Source: Candidatus Rifleibacteriota bacterium (GTDB lineage: Bacteria > Muiribacteriota > Ozemobacteria > Ozemobacterales > Ozemobacteraceae). Taken from it: a DNA stretch of 64,000 nucleotides. A program made the position numbers and the translations under genes. The DNA is taken from positions 27,115 through 91,114 of the forward strand of contig JAHISQ010000156.1 of assembly GCA_018818125.1 (NCBI GenBank), written 5' to 3'. Of this stretch, positions 25,174 to 33,986 are shown in pieces (the stretch's first letter is position 1; every line of letters begins with the position of its first letter). The notes below the pieces were generated by a model. It did not search any database. It had not been told where the DNA came from and saw nothing but the letters and a program-made list of their open reading frames with translations.

Positions 25174-26976
25174 ATGAGATGGAAAAACCTTCGAATCGGA
25201 ACTCAACTGCTTCTGGGCTTTGGTATTATTCTGGTGTTTGTAGTGTTCCTCGGGATTGTAGTCTGGACGCAAACCGAGCAGGCCTGGCAGCAGACAAAGG
25301 AGCTTTATGACCATCCACTTGCGGTTCAGAAGGCGCTAAGTGAAATCAAAGCCGACATTCTGTCTATTCGTGGAGGCATGCAGGAAATTTGTCTGATGGA
25401 CAAAGACCAGGAGCGACTGGAGGTCATTCAAGGGCTTGATTCCTTAGAGTTAGAGGTGCAAAAGGAATTCGACGTTTTGCATGATCGGTATCCTGGCTCT
25501 AAAAGCGAAATTGACGATTTTGTCCAGACCTTCGCCCAGTGGAAGCCTATTCGCACGGTAACCATCCAACTGTTGAAATCAGGAAGGAAGGCCGAGGCCA
25601 TTAAAAGAGTCAGATCGACAGGTGAAGATGGTCTTCACGTCACTGAGACTCTCAAAAAGTTCAAGATATTGAGTGATTCCGCACAGGCCAGGGGCGCCGA
25701 GTTCTTTTCGAACGCGACAGAATCACAGGACACAATAAAATGGCAGCTTGGGGTAACACTTGGCGTTATTTTATTTCTGTCAATCTGTGTCATTACTCTC
25801 CTTCTTAAGGGGATTAATGAACCAATGTTAGAATTAGTCGCCGTGACCAGCCAGTATCGACAGGGCAAACTGGATGTGCGCAGCAGGTATGCTTCCGCTA
25901 ACGAGCCTGGTGAGCTGGCGACGACTTTCAACCTGATGGCCGACACGATAAAAGTTGAATTGCAGGTCAAGGACAAAGCAGCCCAGATAGCCGATGAAAT
26001 TCTTCAGGAGGATGACCCTTACATCTTCTGCCAGATATTACTTAAGACGTTACTTGCACACACAGGTGCACAAGCGGCGGCGATATATCTGCTGGATAGT
26101 CGGCAAACTGACTTTGAGCTGTTTGCAACAATAGGACTTGGCCTCGACACATGCGCCTCATTTCCCGCGGATCCCACGGAGCAAAGCGATAGTGAGTTCG
26201 GCACGGCTCTGGCTACCCGGAGCATCCAATTGATTAAAAACATCCCAAAGAACTCGTGTTTCACTTCCGCAGCTGGGAGCGAGAAGTTTAATCCCTGCCA
26301 GATCATCACCATCCCAATTCTTTCGGAACAAACTGTCGTGGCGTTGATTTCTCTGGCAAATGAGCATGATTATTCTGACCATGCGGTACGCCTGGTGGAA
26401 ATCTGCTGGAGCCTTATAACAGCTAGATTAACAAGCGTTCTAACATTTCGGCATCTCCACGCATCTTCTGCGCTTTTAAAGACAAAGAGCCGTGAACTGG
26501 AAGCAAAGCTGGCAGAACTGAACAAAAAGAATGACGAACTTGAAATCCATGATTGGCCACCGGACGTGCGGACTTCATCGGCCAGGATATCCACCAGAAT
26601 GAAATCTTTCCGGCGACCATTCATACTGATAGTCGAGGAGAATGCAGACAGTCGACAGACTCTGGCGGCGATGGTTCAAGACAGATACACCGTTATTGAA
26701 GCAGAAGATGGAGCAGACGGGATTGAACAGGCACAGCATTACCACCCCGATCTAATTCTGATGGATATTTCCATGCCTGGCATGGACGGCCACGAAGTGC
26801 TGACTGAAATCAGGAAAGACGTGGGTTTACGAGGAATCCCGGTCGTGGCAATAAGTGCCGGCGCGATAAATGGCAACCGCGAAGAAGCTCTCGCCGCCGG
26901 ATTCGACGACTTTATTTCCAAACCTGTTAACGCTGGCCTGCTAAAAAAAACCATTGCGAAAAAGCTTGAAAGATAA
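25174..26976 (+). CDS. Membrane sensor with HAMP, GAF and receiver domains but no kinase core
   Basis: 600 residues. Membrane segments at about 10-30 and 190-212 bracket a helical periplasmic sensor of the four-helix-bundle chemoreceptor type. HAMP (about 213-270), GAF (about 280-420) and a coiled coil (about 425-448) follow. Where a histidine kinase core would be expected, there are only about 30 residues; then comes a complete receiver domain with acidic pocket (VEEN), phospho-acceptor Asp531 (LMDISMPGMDG) and Lys583 (SKPV). Without HisKA and HATPase the protein cannot phosphorylate itself, so it should receive phosphate from another kinase or be a deletion product. GAGAGG precedes the ATG. 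Confidence 0.85.
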   Translation: MRWKNLRIGTQLLLGFGIILVFVVFLGIVVWTQTEQAWQQTKELYDHPLAVQKALSEIKADILSIRGGMQEICLMDKDQERLEVIQGLDSLELEVQKEFDVLHDRYPGSKSEIDDFVQTFAQWKPIRTVTIQLLKSGRKAEAIKRVRSTGEDGLHVTETLKKFKILSDSAQARGAEFFSNATESQDTIKWQLGVTLGVILFLSICVITLLLKGINEPMLELVAVTSQYRQGKLDVRSRYASANEPGELATTFNLMADTIKVELQVKDKAAQIADEILQEDDPYIFCQILLKTLLAHTGAQAAAIYLLDSRQTDFELFATIGLGLDTCASFPADPTEQSDSEFGTALATRSIQLIKNIPKNSCFTSAAGSEKFNPCQIITIPILSEQTVVALISLANEHDYSDHAVRLVEICWSLITARLTSVLTFRHLHASSALLKTKSRELEAKLAELNKKNDELEIHDWPPDVRTSSARISTRMKSFRRPFILIVEENADSRQTLAAMVQDRYTVIEAEDGADGIEQAQHYHPDLILMDISMPGMDGHEVLTEIRKDVGLRGIPVVAISAGAINGNREEALAAGFDDFISKPVNAGLLKKTIAKKLER

Positions 26977-27005
26977 AAGCGACAAAGCAAAGGAAGGAAC
27001 GAAAT

Positions 27006-29327
27006 CTAAAACTTGTCGTATTCTTTTTCTGAAATCATTTCTTCGGTATAGGTCAGCAGGTTGTGCGCTGCCGGCGATTCAAGCGGCCTGAAGCCGGCGC
27101 TGTAGAGATTCGTTCGATCCCAGATGCGGCGATGCAGGATGTTGGCACCGGTATGAGCGCCAGAGATATAATATTCCGGCTCTTTGCTGGCCAGGCGGAT
27201 TACGCCGCCATAAACTCTCTGAATAACAAAGCCGGGCGGGCGCATATATTGCTTACTGCCGGCATTTCCAATCTCATCATCGACCTTTTCGGCCGAATTG
27301 CCGATGCTGAATCGCGAAGCGCGGCGGGTTGAACTGACCAGGACAGCGTTGATCGTAATTTCCGGGATAAACAGTCCATCATTGGGATCTTTGCGGGCCT
27401 CTTCAAATAAGCCCATCATGAGGCCCATCGCACCATTGTATGGATTAGGCGCGGTTTCTTCTTCGATTACAGCCTGTTTCCAGGCCATGTCGAAAAGGCG
27501 ATCCTGCTCGGTAGTTGTTAGATCGCCAACATCTCTTACCGCAGTTTTAAAATAATCGATAATTTCGTTGCGAACCTTTTCGTCATTGATTCCGAATCTG
27601 GGCTTATCTCCGCCGCCTGGCGTAAAGAAATTTATCAGATCTTCAAGGTTCGCCTGATACTGACCACCGGAATTAACTTCCTTGTTATTGTACAGCCATG
27701 CGATGCTTCCATAGCGGGGCATGAAGTTGCCATCGGTTCCCAGTTCTCCCAGTCCGACCAGAGCCTTGCGGTTGTCAGGGTTAAGCGGGCAAAGTATGAA
27801 TTTAATTTCAGCTTCTATCTCGGACGTAGAAGGATGCAGACTCCGGGCCAGGGCACAAAGGAAAAACGGCTTAAGTTCATTGCGGGCAAACAGGGTTGGC
27901 TGCGAAACATCAATAAGCACACGCCCCTCTGACATAAGCATGGCACCGACCTTATGGCGATCTTTACCATTTTCAAGCGGGAAGCGATAATTCATGTAAT
28001 CGTCATTCTCATAAAGCTGCGGGGTACGCGGATTCTGGTTAAAGTCGCCACCGACCACGATATCTCCGGTGCTGTAAATTGTTACAGTGCGGTCAGGGCA
28101 GCCCCAAACACGCAAAGGCACCTCTGAATAGATGAGAATTTTATCGCCACGCAATTTACGAATAATTTCTGGGTCATCTGAAGCAGTAGAGTAGTCAGAG
28201 CCGGAGTCGCCATCTTCGCCCTCGTCGTCACCTGCCCCTGGACTCGCATCATCGTCGGCATCTGCACGACCGGGGCTTTTGCTGGCTGTTCTGAGAACCC
28301 GGTAATCCCCGAAATCAAGATCAACATATTTTGTGCCAGGATCATAGGGATTGCTGTATTTGCCATATGGAAGCGCGCCGTCTTTGATTGTCAGGCCGTA
28401 TGTTTTGCGGTAACGATCGGCAGTCGCTTTTATGCGTTCGCGCGGCAGGCGAGCCAGCTTGATTGGATGCGCACCATTAGCGCCGTCTACTATAAAACCA
28501 TCGCGTGGGTCAAATTTGTCCATTTGAATTGAATCGTTGGCCGATGTCAAATTCATGACACTGCCGTCAGCAAATGAAATACGGGTGTCTTTAAGCGCTC
28601 GAATAAAGCCAGGCGTTTCAATTTTTTCCATTTCCTGCAGCTCAGAGCCACGGCAGCCGCCACCGGCAGTATTAAAGGTTATCCAGTTGTAGCCATAGAG
28701 GCGTCCTCGCCGCAACTGATTTTCGCGACCCGGGAATGGGCCAAGAACTCCGACATCAAGCATTTCGCCATCGTAAAGCACATTCTCGGTAGCGGGGTAG
28801 CGTCTTTCGATCATTGCAGTGATCTTACGACAGGTCTCTTCTTTGATTCCCCAGCCGGCACCAACTTTTACCACAATCTCGGCACGAGTGTACATCTCGG
28901 CTTCGAGCAGAGTCTTAGTCTTAGAGTTCTCACGAGCGCTATAAATCGGCGCAACTTTGGCCTTGAACTCGCCGAATTGTGAACCGCCCTGATAAATGCC
29001 TTTTTTAATACCACTCACAAAAATCTCATTCATGTCGCCAAGCAGAGTTTCTCGGGTCTTCACTGGTGTATTCCAATATTCGTCGCCCTTTTCGCGATAA
29101 TATCGATGCGTGCTGAAACCGCGATTCGCATTGAGCTCAGTAACTATGCAGTTGAGTGCGCTTTCACCCAGACTGGCGGTCATAAAACGGCGAACATCTT
29201 TCGACTGTAGCTGCTGCTGGCCACTTTTAAACGTTCCATAAATCATGAAAAAGATAAGAAGAATTCCGGCAAAAGCCAGAACAATAAGATATCCAGAACC
29301 GGACTTTTTGTTAAGATATCTTCTCAT
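27006..29327 (-). CDS. Large pilus-assembly-like membrane protein (PilX-like)
   Basis: 773 residues. A short basic N-terminus and one membrane segment (about 11-30: SGYLIVLAFAGILLIFF) resemble PilX-type proteins that start like a prepilin but lack a clean cleavage site. The large outer part has an acidic, disordered-looking stretch (about 350-380, Asp/Gly/Ser) and no domain I recognise. It starts by ATGA overlap with the prepilin-like gene upstream and is last in a three-gene operon. Its job is probably as a minor component or tip protein of a type IV pilus or secretion pseudopilus (inference from context). Convergent with the sensor-receiver gene. Confidence 0.7.
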   Translation of the reverse strand: MRRYLNKKSGSGYLIVLAFAGILLIFFMIYGTFKSGQQQLQSKDVRRFMTASLGESALNCIVTELNANRGFSTHRYYREKGDEYWNTPVKTRETLLGDMNEIFVSGIKKGIYQGGSQFGEFKAKVAPIYSARENSKTKTLLEAEMYTRAEIVVKVGAGWGIKEETCRKITAMIERRYPATENVLYDGEMLDVGVLGPFPGRENQLRRGRLYGYNWITFNTAGGGCRGSELQEMEKIETPGFIRALKDTRISFADGSVMNLTSANDSIQMDKFDPRDGFIVDGANGAHPIKLARLPRERIKATADRYRKTYGLTIKDGALPYGKYSNPYDPGTKYVDLDFGDYRVLRTASKSPGRADADDDASPGAGDDEGEDGDSGSDYSTASDDPEIIRKLRGDKILIYSEVPLRVWGCPDRTVTIYSTGDIVVGGDFNQNPRTPQLYENDDYMNYRFPLENGKDRHKVGAMLMSEGRVLIDVSQPTLFARNELKPFFLCALARSLHPSTSEIEAEIKFILCPLNPDNRKALVGLGELGTDGNFMPRYGSIAWLYNNKEVNSGGQYQANLEDLINFFTPGGGDKPRFGINDEKVRNEIIDYFKTAVRDVGDLTTTEQDRLFDMAWKQAVIEEETAPNPYNGAMGLMMGLFEEARKDPNDGLFIPEITINAVLVSSTRRASRFSIGNSAEKVDDEIGNAGSKQYMRPPGFVIQRVYGGVIRLASKEPEYYISGAHTGANILHRRIWDRTNLYSAGFRPLESPAAHNLLTYTEEMISEKEYDKF

Positions 29328-30085
29328 GGGTTTTTAAAAATCTCTTTTCCACGTTTATAAAAACTTGTGTTCATACTTATGCTGTAGACCTCGCCGACTT
29401 CGGTACTATTGCGAGTTCGTTCTAGAACCATACTGAGATGCACCAGACTATTGCCTGTGCCAGACTGGTTGAGGGGCAGAGGCAACACAAGTCGATCCTC
29501 TTTACCGCCGACATTAGCAGGTTTGAAGGGGCGACGAATAGTTCGATAGACGATTAGATCACGAATGTTGTCGATTATCGTCTGGCGCTGAGTCGTTTTA
29601 TGACCGGGTTTCTCTTCGACAGAAGCGGTTCTGATCAGACGATAGCGGGGAACCGTCTGCGATTCTGGATTCTTAATTTTTTCGAGTTCATAGGTGATCT
29701 CTCGGCGGAGGGCAACTTGACCGCCAAGCGGACTGTCGAAGGGAATGTTGGGATCAAGGTCTGAGCTTTGTAGCTGCAGAATGACACCCGGTCTGGTAGC
29801 CAGCTTAACCACCTTGTCAGATAGCACTGGTGCTGGTTTCAATACATTGGTAGCTTCGCGAATGTCATCGCCCATAAACGAAATGATTTTCCGAAAACCT
29901 TCATTGACCTGCAGATATTCGATGGACTGCGTGACCAATTTTGTTTGTGAGAAAAAAAGACGATAGGCAAAAAGCAAAATTACTGATGTAATAGAAACCA
30001 CAATGATGATTTCAATAAAGGTAAAGCCCTGTCTAGATCTTTGGTTTACCGATCGAGTCATTGTTGTTTTTCCCATACTGATCAA
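29324..30085 (-). CDS. Prepilin-type protein (PilW/GspJ-like minor pilin)
   Basis: 253 residues. The prepilin peptidase site RQG|FTFIE has Gly at -1, Phe at +1 and Glu at +5, followed by a hydrophobic helix, so the protein is processed and assembled like a type IV pilin. The size and C-terminal region fit PilW/GspJ minor pilins. The listed start is TTG at 30085, which overlaps the upstream stop as TTGA; ATG at 30076 or 30061 are alternatives that give shorter leaders, the last with GGGA upstream. Middle gene of the pilin-like operon. Confidence 0.8.
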   Translation of the reverse strand: MISMGKTTMTRSVNQRSRQGFTFIEIIIVVSITSVILLFAYRLFFSQTKLVTQSIEYLQVNEGFRKIISFMGDDIREATNVLKPAPVLSDKVVKLATRPGVILQLQSSDLDPNIPFDSPLGGQVALRREITYELEKIKNPESQTVPRYRLIRTASVEEKPGHKTTQRQTIIDNIRDLIVYRTIRRPFKPANVGGKEDRLVLPLPLNQSGTGNSLVHLSMVLERTRNSTEVGEVYSISMNTSFYKRGKEIFKNP

Positions 30086-30573
30086 TTCATGTCGGCAACG
30101 GTCGTAGTTACGACGAACGGATCGTGTTTTCCGCCGTCAGGAAAAGCCCAGTTAACCGTAATTTCTACCAATTTAAGTCCAATAGGTCTGGTTTTGTCTT
30201 CAGCTGCCATGACGTCATCAATTTTCACCTGGCGGTCATATTTGATGCCACCAGATTCGAAATCAGGCACAAATGGGTCGTCATCGTTTGTTTTTGTATT
30301 AAGATCGTCTTCCACACTGTCTTTACCAGCATCAGCATTATCAAGAAGCCTAAACGGCGCGCTTCGAATAATTTCAATGGCCTGTTGTGCCAGTGCAACA
30401 GCGACACTGTAATCGCGCAGTCGTTTTGACTGGTCAAGTCCGCTCGAAAAAATTATGCTCAGAGTAAAAAGAATGGCTAGAAGGAGAATAGTGATAAGCA
30501 GCTCAGGCATAGTATAGGCGCGAATTCGGGGACCTTTTTTCCTCGCACTTTGCAGCCTGTAGTCAACGATCAT
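30082..30573 (-). CDS. Prepilin-type protein (PilV/GspI-like minor pilin)
   Basis: 163 residues. The segment RIRA|YTMPELLITILLLAIL is a type III signal with Ala instead of Gly at -1 and Glu at +5; Ala is tolerated in some pilins. The protein is the right size for PilV/GspI minor pilins. The ATG at 30573 has AGAGGAAGG upstream. It heads the operon and is divergent from the M28 peptidase gene. No pilus ATPase, PilC or secretin genes occur in the window. Confidence 0.75.
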   Translation of the reverse strand: MIVDYRLQSARKKGPRIRAYTMPELLITILLLAILFTLSIIFSSGLDQSKRLRDYSVAVALAQQAIEIIRSAPFRLLDNADAGKDSVEDDLNTKTNDDDPFVPDFESGGIKYDRQVKIDDVMAAEDKTRPIGLKLVEITVNWAFPDGGKHDPFVVTTTVADMN

Positions 30574-30617
30574 TTTAACTGACCTTCCTCTGCCTGGTAA
30601 AATTCTCTACAAAACTT

Positions 30618-30646
30618 TTGAGATTTGCTTTCTATTAAGTTATCAT
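30618..30646 (+). promoter_or_regulatory. Sigma-70-type promoter for the M28 peptidase
   Basis: TTGAGA (30618-30623), 17 nt, TATCAT (30641-30646). Transcription would begin near 30653, consistent with the ATG at 30685 rather than the upstream frame extension. Confidence 0.6.
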
Positions 30647-30684
30647 TAAAGAAGTATCTGCGTAAACAGGCAAGGAGAAATGAT

Positions 30685-32010
30685 ATGAAATTTTTCGCAC
30701 GCACCAGCTGTATTGGACTATATGTAGTATTGATGCTGGCATGCACTTCTGCAGCAATGGCCGCGGACTGGGTGCAGGTGGTTTTAAGCGACAACGGATA
30801 TGAACAGATCAAGAAGTCTGGTTCGGGCGGCGAGATATTCACGCAGTTCGGCGACATCCTTATTATTCAGTCTGGAGAAGTCTTTAACGACAAACTTATC
30901 AAGTCAGAACCGATTTCGACCGTTTCTGTACAACCCGGCGAAAAGTTGTATCTGATTACGAGCAAAGACCCTGCCATACTCAAGGCATCCTTCCCAGGAA
31001 CCCGCACAATCTACCGAGAAATGGGCTTTATCGTTATCCTGGCCGACGAAACCGAAGCAATGAACCTCTTTTCAAAGCAATCCGACTTCACCAAAGTTGA
31101 GTTGTTGCCAGAAAACCAGGTAATTCTCACTGCTCCGGTAAGCACTGGCGTGACCCGTATCAAAACAGAAGATGATACAGCAAAATTTATCAAAGCTCTT
31201 GATATGAAAGCCTTTATGCAGGACACTACTGCCCTGGTCGACTTTAAGAGCCGCTATTCTTACGTCGAATCAGCGCAAAACTCCATAGATCATTGCGATA
31301 AAATATTCAGCAAACTTGGTTACAAGACCAGCAAACAGTCTTTTAAAATAGGCAGCACAGCAACTAACAATCTGATTGCTGAACGCAAGGGCGAAAACGA
31401 AGAAAAGTATGGTCAGGTGCTTGTTGTTGGCCACCTGGACAGCACTTCAGAATCTCCACGCGACAACGCGCCAGGAGCAGACGATAATGGCAGCGGATCA
31501 GCCGGCGTAATTGCCTTGGCCAGGCTACTCAATGAATCAGATCTCAAACCGGCTGCTACTGTAAAATTTGTGCTCTTCATGGGAGAAGAACAAGGGCTGT
31601 ATGGCTCGAAGGCCTATATAAAAGAGCTTAGCGCCGCCGAGCGCGCTAGCATAAAAGCAGTGCTCAACCTTGACATGATTAGCTTCGATGCAGTTGCGCC
31701 CCTTTCCATAATGCTCGAAACCAGCTCATTTAACCGACCTATGGCCGAAAAACTGCAAAAACTGGCTCTCGACTACGCCGATTTTACTATTCAAACCAGC
31801 TTCAATGCTTGGGGTTCAGATCACGCGCCATTTCTGCAACAGAAAATTCCAGCAGTATTGACAATTGAATCTGAATTTGCGACTAACCCTAACTACCATA
31901 AGACTACCGACCTGATCAAAATCATGAACCAGAACCTCTGCCTGCAGATACTGCGACTGAATGCCGCTGCTTTGTATGCTTATGCAATCAAACCGGAGCT
32001 CAACAACTGA
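30685..32010 (+). CDS. Exported M28-family zinc aminopeptidase
   Basis: 441 residues. Signal peptide about 1-27 (ending AMAA). The C-terminal half is an M28 peptidase with all expected ligands: His250 (VVGHLDS), Asp266 (GADDNGSG), the Glu301/Glu302 pair (MGEEQGLYG), Asp330 (NLDM) and His405 (NYHKTTD). Family members remove N-terminal residues in the periplasm or outside the cell. Residues about 28-175 are a separate N-terminal region of unknown fold. The frame opens at 30625, but AAGGAGA 7 nt before the ATG at 30685 and the signal peptide fix the start. Confidence 0.92.
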   Translation: MKFFARTSCIGLYVVLMLACTSAAMAADWVQVVLSDNGYEQIKKSGSGGEIFTQFGDILIIQSGEVFNDKLIKSEPISTVSVQPGEKLYLITSKDPAILKASFPGTRTIYREMGFIVILADETEAMNLFSKQSDFTKVELLPENQVILTAPVSTGVTRIKTEDDTAKFIKALDMKAFMQDTTALVDFKSRYSYVESAQNSIDHCDKIFSKLGYKTSKQSFKIGSTATNNLIAERKGENEEKYGQVLVVGHLDSTSESPRDNAPGADDNGSGSAGVIALARLLNESDLKPAATVKFVLFMGEEQGLYGSKAYIKELSAAERASIKAVLNLDMISFDAVAPLSIMLETSSFNRPMAEKLQKLALDYADFTIQTSFNAWGSDHAPFLQQKIPAVLTIESEFATNPNYHKTTDLIKIMNQNLCLQILRLNAAALYAYAIKPELNN

Positions 32011-32018
32011 GAAAAACC

Positions 32019-32447
32019 ATGTCATTACTCGAGTCACATCACGATTCAAAGCTCGATCAAAGCATATCTGCCGACAACCCGGTGACTGTGTCCGATGCCA
32101 GCACCAGTATCAATGAGCTCAAAGCAATGGTCGAGAAGTTTGTTGCCGACCGCGACTGGCATAAATATCATACGCCCAAAAACATCGCCATTTCTGTAGT
32201 ATTAGAGGCTTCTGAGTTGCTGGAGCACTTTCAATGGTCACCGCCGGCCAGCGAAGAAATTGATGCAGCCAAGCATAAGGAAATCTCTGAAGAGTTGTGC
32301 GATGTCATGGCTTATCTTCTAAGTCTGGCAAACATTCTTAACATTGATGTTGCCAGTTCGATGACAAAAAAAATGCAAAAAAACTGCCAGAAATATCCCA
32401 CCCATGATTACAATGGCAGCTGGAGAAAACCGGAGCCTCTCAGATAA
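32019..32447 (+). CDS. MazG-like nucleotide pyrophosphohydrolase
   Basis: 142 residues. The conserved part (RDWHKYHTPKNIAISVVLEA, then EASELLEHFQW and EISEELCDVMAYL) matches the short MazG-like / dCTP pyrophosphatase family, whose Glu/Asp cluster binds Mg and hydrolyses nucleoside triphosphates to monophosphates. This is usually a nucleotide-pool cleaning role. The N-terminal 30 residues are not conserved and a later start is possible; the ribosome site before ATG 32019 is weak. It follows the M28 gene by 8 nt and opens the overlapping run toward ligA. Confidence 0.85.
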   Translation: MSLLESHHDSKLDQSISADNPVTVSDASTSINELKAMVEKFVADRDWHKYHTPKNIAISVVLEASELLEHFQWSPPASEEIDAAKHKEISEELCDVMAYLLSLANILNIDVASSMTKKMQKNCQKYPTHDYNGSWRKPEPLR

Positions 32448-32448
32448 C

Positions 32449-32814
32449 ATGAAAGAATTCTTATGGGGATGGATTTTCTGGGCATCGGTGGTCTTTTGCG
32501 GACTGCTGGGCATAAGTCTGATTGTCGCCTACTCTCTCTATACGACAGCGCCCATGAACAATTACACGCCCGTTTTTGCCGCTGGCTTTGGCTTTGCACT
32601 CGGTTTTTTTGGGCTGGGTGCCACAACAGTTTTCTTTTTTGACAAGTTTTCCAGAAAGAACCAGATTTTTCCGGAAGTTGAAAACGAATTGTTCAACAAA
32701 GTGATCAGAGAAATGCCCTTCTTTTTTTTCGCTCTGTTGTATTTCTTCTCACTTTCGGTTTATATGGGCATTTTTCTCATGGTACTCACTTACATAAGAA
32801 ACAGCTGCGTATGA
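32449..32814 (+). CDS. Small integral membrane protein
   Basis: 121 residues with three predicted membrane segments (about 6-30, 40-63 and 90-115). No family recognised. The frame is open to ATG 32404 inside the MazG-like gene, but the first ATG after that stop (32449) gives a more natural membrane protein start; GGAG at 32432-32435 is rather distant. The stop overlaps the start of the next gene as ATGA, so it is cotranslated with the anchored binding protein and may be its partner. Confidence 0.65.
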   Translation: MKEFLWGWIFWASVVFCGLLGISLIVAYSLYTTAPMNNYTPVFAAGFGFALGFFGLGATTVFFFDKFSRKNQIFPEVENELFNKVIREMPFFFFALLYFFSLSVYMGIFLMVLTYIRNSCV

Positions 32815-33986
32815 TCCTCAAACATTATTATTTCCGATTCGTCAATTTTCTAAAGGGTTTTGATGTTTATCAGCTTTTGGCATTACCTGTTTTGCTGGTC
32901 GTTCTGCTCGCTTCGACGGAATTCAAAAATACCGACATAAAAATAGGAGTAATACTCCCTCTTTCAGGGGCAAATGCCCTGCGTGCAACAAGTCACTGCA
33001 ATGGTCTCCGCCTTGCGTTGAAACACATCAACGCTCAAGGCGGGGTAAATGGGCGCAAGCTTCGACTCGAAATTATAGATAATCAGGGTTCTCCCGATCT
33101 AAGCGCAGAGATAGTCAGAGATCTTATTTATGAAACGAACGTCGTCTCGTTGATTGGCGGTATCAGCCCGGCAGCGACCCGTGTGATTCAAAATATGGCC
33201 GAAAAAGCGCAAGTTCCTTTTTTAACCGCTCTATGTACACACTTCGAGGTCACTGATTGTGGTTCCAGATTCACATTCCGCAGCATCACAGACGACAAAC
33301 GCCAGTCTGAGGCGCTTGCCGAATTCTCAGCACGGCGTTTTAAGAGCCGAAAGCCTGCTCTGATATATGACTCAAACCTCTACGGCGCAGACAGCGCACA
33401 GAAATACATTGAAACCAGCATTAAATTTGGACAGCAGGTTTGTGCTGCAGTATCATACCGGCCGGGAAGTCTCAACTTCAGACGACAGCTTCAGGTCATT
33501 TTCGCCTCAAATCCTGATTCCATGATAATCCTGACGTCACCAGAAGACGCTGCTGTAATCACGCGCCATGCTCGCGAAGCAAGATTCTCACATCCGATTC
33601 TTGGTGGGAATCAGCTGGCCTCGCCTGAATTCACCAATCTTGCCGGAGTTTATTCAGAATCGGTTATCACCACTCTGCCGTTCAATGCACGTCTTGGTGG
33701 ACAAAGAGCAGATTATTTTCTGTCAGAATACTTTGACACCTACGCACAACAGGCAGACAGTGATTCTGCGCTTGGCTACGAAGCTCTTATGTTAAACATT
33801 CTGGCACTGCGCGCTGGCGAAGTCAGCAGATTATCTGTCCGCAACAGCCTGGCTCAATTGCATGGCTGGGAAAGCGTTGCCGGTTCAGGAGGATTTGACA
33901 ATTCCGGCAATCAGGTCAGGCCTGCAGAAATAGCTATAATCAAAGAACGACAGAAGATTCCTGTCAACCTGGAGGCTCTGTTTTGA
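32811..33986 (+). CDS. Membrane-anchored periplasmic binding protein (Peripla_BP_6 type)
   Basis: 391 residues. An N-terminal membrane segment (about 19-37) without a signal cleavage pattern is followed by a branched-chain amino acid / receptor-type binding domain: IGVILPLSGANA, then GGVNGRKLRLEIIDNQGSP. Such proteins feed ABC importers or act as receptors. No ABC genes are adjacent; instead the following gene is a periplasmic beta-propeller, so a sensing role is plausible (inference). The start overlaps the upstream small membrane protein stop, and its own stop overlaps the next start. Confidence 0.8.
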   Translation: MILKHYYFRFVNFLKGFDVYQLLALPVLLVVLLASTEFKNTDIKIGVILPLSGANALRATSHCNGLRLALKHINAQGGVNGRKLRLEIIDNQGSPDLSAEIVRDLIYETNVVSLIGGISPAATRVIQNMAEKAQVPFLTALCTHFEVTDCGSRFTFRSITDDKRQSEALAEFSARRFKSRKPALIYDSNLYGADSAQKYIETSIKFGQQVCAAVSYRPGSLNFRRQLQVIFASNPDSMIILTSPEDAAVITRHAREARFSHPILGGNQLASPEFTNLAGVYSESVITTLPFNARLGGQRADYFLSEYFDTYAQQADSDSALGYEALMLNILALRAGEVSRLSVRNSLAQLHGWESVAGSGGFDNSGNQVRPAEIAIIKERQKIPVNLEALF

